From an uncultured Erysipelotrichaceae bacterium (GTDB taxonomy: Bacteria > Bacillota_I > Bacilli_A > Erysipelotrichales > Coprobacillaceae): DNA of 10,349 nucleotides. Both the position numbers and the translations under genes were made by a program. Of this stretch, positions 7,540 to 10,349 are shown in pieces. Location: positions 1-10,349 of the forward strand of contig ONFH01000034.1 of the NCBI GenBank assembly GCA_900317015.1, read 5' to 3'. Each line of letters opens with the position of its first letter. Position 1 is the stretch's first letter. The notes under the pieces were generated by a model. The model was not told the DNA's origin. It worked only from the letters and a program-made list of their open reading frames with translations, and did not search any database.

Positions 7540-7950
7540 TTATGACCACAAGATAATCTTTGTGATATAGCCATTCTTACATTCAAGATGTGTTGATAAT
7601 CCACTATGTGCTTCTCTAAAGAAGTTCTTGAAATAAGATTTGCTTACACGTTTATAAGTGTATGGATCAGAACCTGTTTCCTGGTAGAATTTTGTCTTCT
7701 TATTGATCTTAAATTTGTACCAGCGATATGTTGTACGGATTTTCTTACCATTAGGATGGTTCCAAGTACCGTAGCATGCATCAGGTTTACATTTGTATTT
7801 CAGCCAAGTGTTACTAATGGTGGCATTACTGCCCATTAGATCATAAACCTTCGTACGGGCTGCATAGACCGGAGTAGAAGCTCCTGGCATGATTGAAAAG
7901 ATCGTCATGATGGCAATGAATAAACTAAAGATTCTTGATTTTAACTTCAT
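7540..7950 (-). CDS. Small secreted basic protein of unknown function
   Basis: This 136-residue protein has a clear Sec signal peptide: MKLKSR, a hydrophobic core at about 7-21, then a likely signal-peptidase site after VYA at 28-30. The mature part of about 106 residues is Lys/Arg- and aromatic-rich, with three cysteines (YKCKPDACYG and LECKNG) that could allow one disulfide. I see no lipobox, cell-wall anchor or recognised domain. The start is the ATG at 7950, 8 bases after GGAGG. The in-frame ATG at 7965 would place that ribosome binding site inside the gene and has none of its own. It has its own promoter and terminator, so it is a monocistronic unit, convergent with the broken hydrolase gene. 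Roles as a surface-binding protein, inhibitor or antimicrobial peptide precursor are open; none is supported. Confidence 0.8.
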   Translation of the reverse strand: MKLKSRIFSLFIAIMTIFSIMPGASTPVYAARTKVYDLMGSNATISNTWLKYKCKPDACYGTWNHPNGKKIRTTYRWYKFKINKKTKFYQETGSDPYTYKRVSKSYFKNFFREAHSGLSTHLECKNGYITKIILWS

Positions 7951-7976
7951 AAAATCAACCTCCATTCCTACTTATT

Positions 7977-8005
7977 ATTCTAGATTTTAAGAAATCACGT
8001 TTCAA
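7977..8005 (-). promoter_or_regulatory. Sigma-A-type promoter of the secreted-protein gene
   Basis: Read on the minus strand, TTGAAA (8005-8000) and TAGAAT (7982-7977) are separated by 17 bases. Transcription would start near 7970, giving a leader of about 20 bases that contains the GGAGG ribosome binding site. Confidence 0.8.
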
Positions 8006-8145
8006 TAAAAACGGAATGTTTCCAATATTTTGCGGAATTTTGCTTGAACGTATAAAGGAACATAAGAAGAATGGTGTACATAATGATAATAAATCCTTAT
8101 GTCTTTTGTATCATGTGGGTGTAGAATAGGACTAGAGGTGCAAAT

Positions 8146-8577
8146 ATGAAAGTAGAATTAAGTGAAGTTATTGGGGCTTTAGAGTTTACCAATGATGATA
8201 TGAGTTACGTTTATGATACAAAAACCGGAGAGATTCTTGTTTATTCTGATGATTGTTTTGATGCATTCGATGATTATGATGACGAAGAAGAACTCATGGA
8301 TGAACTTGAAAATGGGGATCGTTATATTTACTTACCGGAACAGTTTGATATTAATGAATATGGCATTATGAAAGACTTTATAAGAACAGTTGAGAATCCT
8401 AATGAGCAGAATGAATTAGCAAGTGCCATTCGAGGCAGAGGGGCTTTCCGTAGATTTAAAAATACTGTGAATGAGTTGGATCTTGCGGATGATTGGTATA
8501 AATATCGTGATCAGGCTTTAGAACGTATTGCAAGAGGTTGGTGTAAAGAAAATAACATTGAAATCATTGAAGATTAA
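8146..8577 (+). CDS. UPF0158 family protein
   Basis: This 143-residue, strongly acidic, soluble protein matches the uncharacterised UPF0158 family. Recognisable points are the N-terminal strand pair around YVYDTKTGEILVY (21-33), LPEQFDINEYGIMKDFI (63-79), the family core AIRGRGAFRRFKNTV (94-108), DDWYKYRDQALERIA (115-129) and the C-terminal ARGWCKENNIEI (129-140). An Asp/Glu-rich stretch (about 35-58) fills the middle. The molecular function of the family is not known to me. The start has AGAGGTG (8133-8139) at 6 bases. A TAGAAT at 8122-8127 could be a -10 box but lacks a convincing -35, so the promoter is uncertain. It is divergent from the secreted-protein gene and has no close downstream partner. 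Confidence 0.85.
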   Translation: MKVELSEVIGALEFTNDDMSYVYDTKTGEILVYSDDCFDAFDDYDDEEELMDELENGDRYIYLPEQFDINEYGIMKDFIRTVENPNEQNELASAIRGRGAFRRFKNTVNELDLADDWYKYRDQALERIARGWCKENNIEIIED

Positions 8578-8614
8578 AAAGTCTTAGAAATTTGAAATAA
8601 TTAGAATGGCCATT

Positions 8615-8623
8615 TGTTAAAAT
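8615..8623 (+). promoter_or_regulatory. Possible extended -10 promoter for a short transcript
   Basis: TGTTAAAAT matches an extended -10 element (TG-n-TAAAAT). The only -35-like TTGAAA upstream (8592-8597) is 20 bases away, which is too far. If active, it would give a transcript of about 100 bases ending at the terminator at 8702-8730, with no good ORF inside. Confidence 0.3.
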
Positions 8624-8701
8624 AGAGAATCAACATAGACTTTCTGATTATGAATGTTCATCTTTTTATAAAAATGATCAATTCAACATTGAAATGATGT
8701 G

Positions 8702-8730
8702 AATCCAAGTCATCATGCTTGGATTTTTTT
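8702..8730 (+). terminator. Intrinsic terminator downstream of the UPF0158 gene
   Basis: An 8-bp perfect stem, AATCCAAG (8702-8709) with CTTGGATT (8718-8725), and loop TCATCATG are followed by a run of seven T residues (8724-8730). It lies 125 bases beyond the UPF0158 stop, so it ends either a long 3' UTR or a separate short RNA. Confidence 0.85.
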
Positions 8731-9023
8731 CATTTCTTCGGCGTGAAGATGTAATTAAATGGGATCGTTAATCAAAAGTGAAAAGAAAGGTGCTGATGAT
8801 TAATGAAGCTGAATCCGATTATAAAAATAGAAATAAAGTAAGAATTAATCATTCAATTTCGCAAAAATAGCTATGTCTTAAGCCGCTCCTAAAAGATATA
8901 ATAGGCATATAAAGAAAACGGTTACAAAATATTAAAACAGCTTTTGAAATATTTTATAGACTCCCTATAAATTTCTTTAATTTTAATGTTTTTTTGATTC
9001 CGTGTTCTTCAAAGGAAGAAGGG
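8731..9023 (+). other. AT-rich gene-poor gap with a possible 24-residue ORF
   Basis: No substantial gene is visible here. The only ORF with a ribosome binding site is at 8796-8870 (ATG, 24 codons, TAG), preceded by AAAGG at 5 bases; the product MINEAESDYKNRNKVRINHS... is hydrophilic and unrecognised, so chance is likely. The right part holds the promoter of the next gene. I see no tRNA, repeat array or insertion-sequence end. Confidence 0.4.
8944..8971 (+). promoter_or_regulatory. Sigma-A-type promoter of the large right-edge gene
   Basis: TTGAAA (8944-8949) and TATAAA (8966-8971) are separated by 16 bases, with transcription expected to begin near 8978, about 45 bases ahead of the gene. An inverted repeat TATAG-ACTCC-CTATA (8955-8969) fills the spacer and overlaps the -10 box, which could be an operator. 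Confidence 0.65.
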
Positions 9024-10349
9024 ATGTATATGGATAACAATATTCAGGTGGAAGTATTGCCAAATTTTAAGGTTAATCGTTTCAATTACGATGGGATTAT
9101 TTATGATCTTAATAGTGAAATTTCATCGTTGAAGAACAATGCTGATCAGCTGGATTATCTTATTTCCGTAAGTAGTGGGATCCTTACTGGAATGATAGAT
9201 GTATTTTTCACAGATGATTTTACAAAAGATTCAATTGCGAAAAAGGGAGATGCCATAGCAGAAAATATCGTACGAAAATCGGCAAAACTTTTTGGCGTGG
9301 AAAGTAATGATCTTTCTGAATGTGTAAGAGGCTTAGAAAAGTGCTTTCCGCTTGCAAGCGATGGAAATACCCCAGAATTTGGTGGAGGCTTACAGCATCA
9401 TTTAAGAGATTTTGCTCATCATCCAAATATTGTAGGATTAGTATTTTCACTGCTTACTCAATTTACAGGAAAAGCTTATGGAACAGATCCTAATGGACGA
9501 TTTATTATTGTTAATGTTTCATCTTCAAGTCAGAAATATATTGGTCATACGATTCCTGAAAAAATAATCAATGGCACGATGAAATGGTTCTTTCATTTAG
9601 TGAGCGATATGGCTGGATCTTCCTATACAGCTATTAAGAGTGGTGGAGCTGGATTACCGGGGCCAATACTTTCCTTAGCAAAAGAATTATCGACGCTTCC
9701 ATTTTTTAGGAATATCAAAATAGGTGATCATACTCTTTCGACATTTTTATCAAAGCTCTATAATGGAACGCTTTTAGCTAGCCATGATGATCATGGGCGT
9801 ATTATTCCTTTGACAAAATACTCATTTGATTTACGTAAAGAAATGGGAATTACATCGGAGCTTTCTCAACAAGCGATTCCAGTTGTCATGAATGATTGCA
9901 TTGTAAGATGCTTTTTTATGATTAGACGTTTAAGTCAGGAAATGAAACAAAATCGTATTCATAACTTGGATGATTTTAAGAAGATTTCTTGGGATAATGT
10001 GAAGCCAGCAGGTCATGCAACGATTACAAGAATGCTTACGATTAGTTCTGCAGTTTTTTCAACTGTTGATTTGTCAGCTGCCATTTTAACAAAGAAATAT
10101 TGGATCAGTGTTAATTATGTCGGTCTTGGAAGATGTGCTTTAGCAATTAATGATGAAATCGTCATGACATTAAAAATCCGTAATTTAGAAAGAATCAAGG
10201 ATATGTATCAGAATATTCAAAATAATGTAGATGCAGATGGAATCAATAGAATCCATAAAGATTTCATGAAGACATTGAAAGACATGCAATTTGGTCTTTC
10301 TTTAGAACAAACAGAGATTCTTTATAATCTTGAATATTATAAAACTTTA
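9024..10349 (+). CDS. Large uncharacterised protein, 3' end beyond the window
   Basis: The frame is open for 442 codons with no stop at the right edge. I cannot assign a function. It has the look of a conserved family of unknown function that I have a general impression of seeing as hypothetical proteins in Bacillota. Patterned segments are FGGGLQHHLRDFAHH (119-133), GLVFSLLTQFTG (138-149), VSDMAGSS (193-200), GGAGLPGPI (207-215), AIPVVMNDCIVRCFFMIRRL (284-303), a semi-hydrophobic stretch at 335-354, and YVGLGRCALAI (365-375). Several are hydrophobic and Gly/Ala-rich, so membrane association is possible, though no long classical transmembrane helix dominates. The C-terminal visible part (about 385-442) is hydrophilic and helical in character. 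The ATG at 9024 is preferred, with AAAGGA (9011-9016) at 7 bases; ATG at 9030 is an alternative. It has its own promoter. Codon use is more AT-rich than in the deoC operon, as expected for accessory DNA. Confidence 0.75.
   Translation, partial: MYMDNNIQVEVLPNFKVNRFNYDGIIYDLNSEISSLKNNADQLDYLISVSSGILTGMIDVFFTDDFTKDSIAKKGDAIAENIVRKSAKLFGVESNDLSECVRGLEKCFPLASDGNTPEFGGGLQHHLRDFAHHPNIVGLVFSLLTQFTGKAYGTDPNGRFIIVNVSSSSQKYIGHTIPEKIINGTMKWFFHLVSDMAGSSYTAIKSGGAGLPGPILSLAKELSTLPFFRNIKIGDHTLSTFLSKLYNGTLLASHDDHGRIIPLTKYSFDLRKEMGITSELSQQAIPVVMNDCIVRCFFMIRRLSQEMKQNRIHNLDDFKKISWDNVKPAGHATITRMLTISSAVFSTVDLSAAILTKKYWISVNYVGLGRCALAINDEIVMTLKIRNLERIKDMYQNIQNNVDADGINRIHKDFMKTLKDMQFGLSLEQTEILYNLEYYKTL

Noticed and set aside
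8027..8043. Direct repeat ATTTTGC spaced by 10 bases in the divergent promoter region
   Set aside because: Seven bases of low complexity in AT-rich DNA; too short to call an operator.
8796..8870. 24-codon ORF as a definite gene
   Set aside because: It has a ribosome binding site, but the length and composition are compatible with chance and there is no recognisable product.
9220..9450. Minus-strand 76-codon frame
   Set aside because: It lies wholly inside the large right-edge gene, has no ribosome binding site and resembles no protein.
1..10349. CRISPR arrays, tRNA or rRNA genes, insertion-sequence transposases, phage genes
   Set aside because: No regularly spaced repeats, cloverleaf sequences, rRNA-like segments or transposase/integrase motifs were seen.

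Overview
The window looks like a chromosomal segment of a low-to-moderate GC Bacillota, plausibly an Erysipelotrichia-type gut bacterium. This rests on strong AAAGGAG-like ribosome binding sites, sigma-A-like promoters (TTGAAA-17-TAAAAT and TTGAAA-17-TAGAAT), tight ATGA gene overlaps, and the family content (ECF transporter with a fused double ATPase, DeoR regulator, UPF0158). The lineage is an inference from style; no RNA gene or marker fixes it.

Region 1 (about 1-2896) is an ECF vitamin/nutrient transporter module on the + strand. It holds the C-terminal part of a UPF0397-family S component, a 569-residue protein carrying two ABC ATPase domains, and the EcfT transmembrane coupling protein, followed by an intrinsic terminator. 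The S component lacks its N-terminal half: its homology stops near base 79, directly against an intrinsic terminator that reads on the opposite strand and has no gene feeding it. This is either a rearrangement breakpoint or an assembly join.

Region 2 (about 2906-6236) is a compact four-gene operon with its own clear promoter and terminator: deoC (deoxyribose-phosphate aldolase), a class I mannose-6-phosphate isomerase, an RmlD-like SDR, and a DeoR-family repressor. The first two junctions are ATGA overlaps and the third is a start essentially on top of the preceding stop. It looks like a self-regulated sugar-phosphate operon of unusual composition, with no transporter or kinase in the set.

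Region 3 (about 6238-7490) contains a membrane-anchored alpha/beta hydrolase gene broken by a one-base frameshift that separates the catalytic Ser and Asp from the His. It is followed by the convergent terminator of a minus-strand gene. Region 4 (7540-8005, minus) is a small secreted basic protein with its own promoter, signal peptide and terminator.

Region 5 (8146-10349, +) is more AT-rich and accessory in character. It has a UPF0158 protein, a 446-base gene-poor gap with an intrinsic terminator, a possible short transcript and a possible 24-codon ORF, and then a large uncharacterised gene with its own promoter that runs off the right edge (442 codons visible, no stop). That last gene, with strongly patterned glycine/histidine motifs and no function I can assign, is the best candidate for undescribed biology here.
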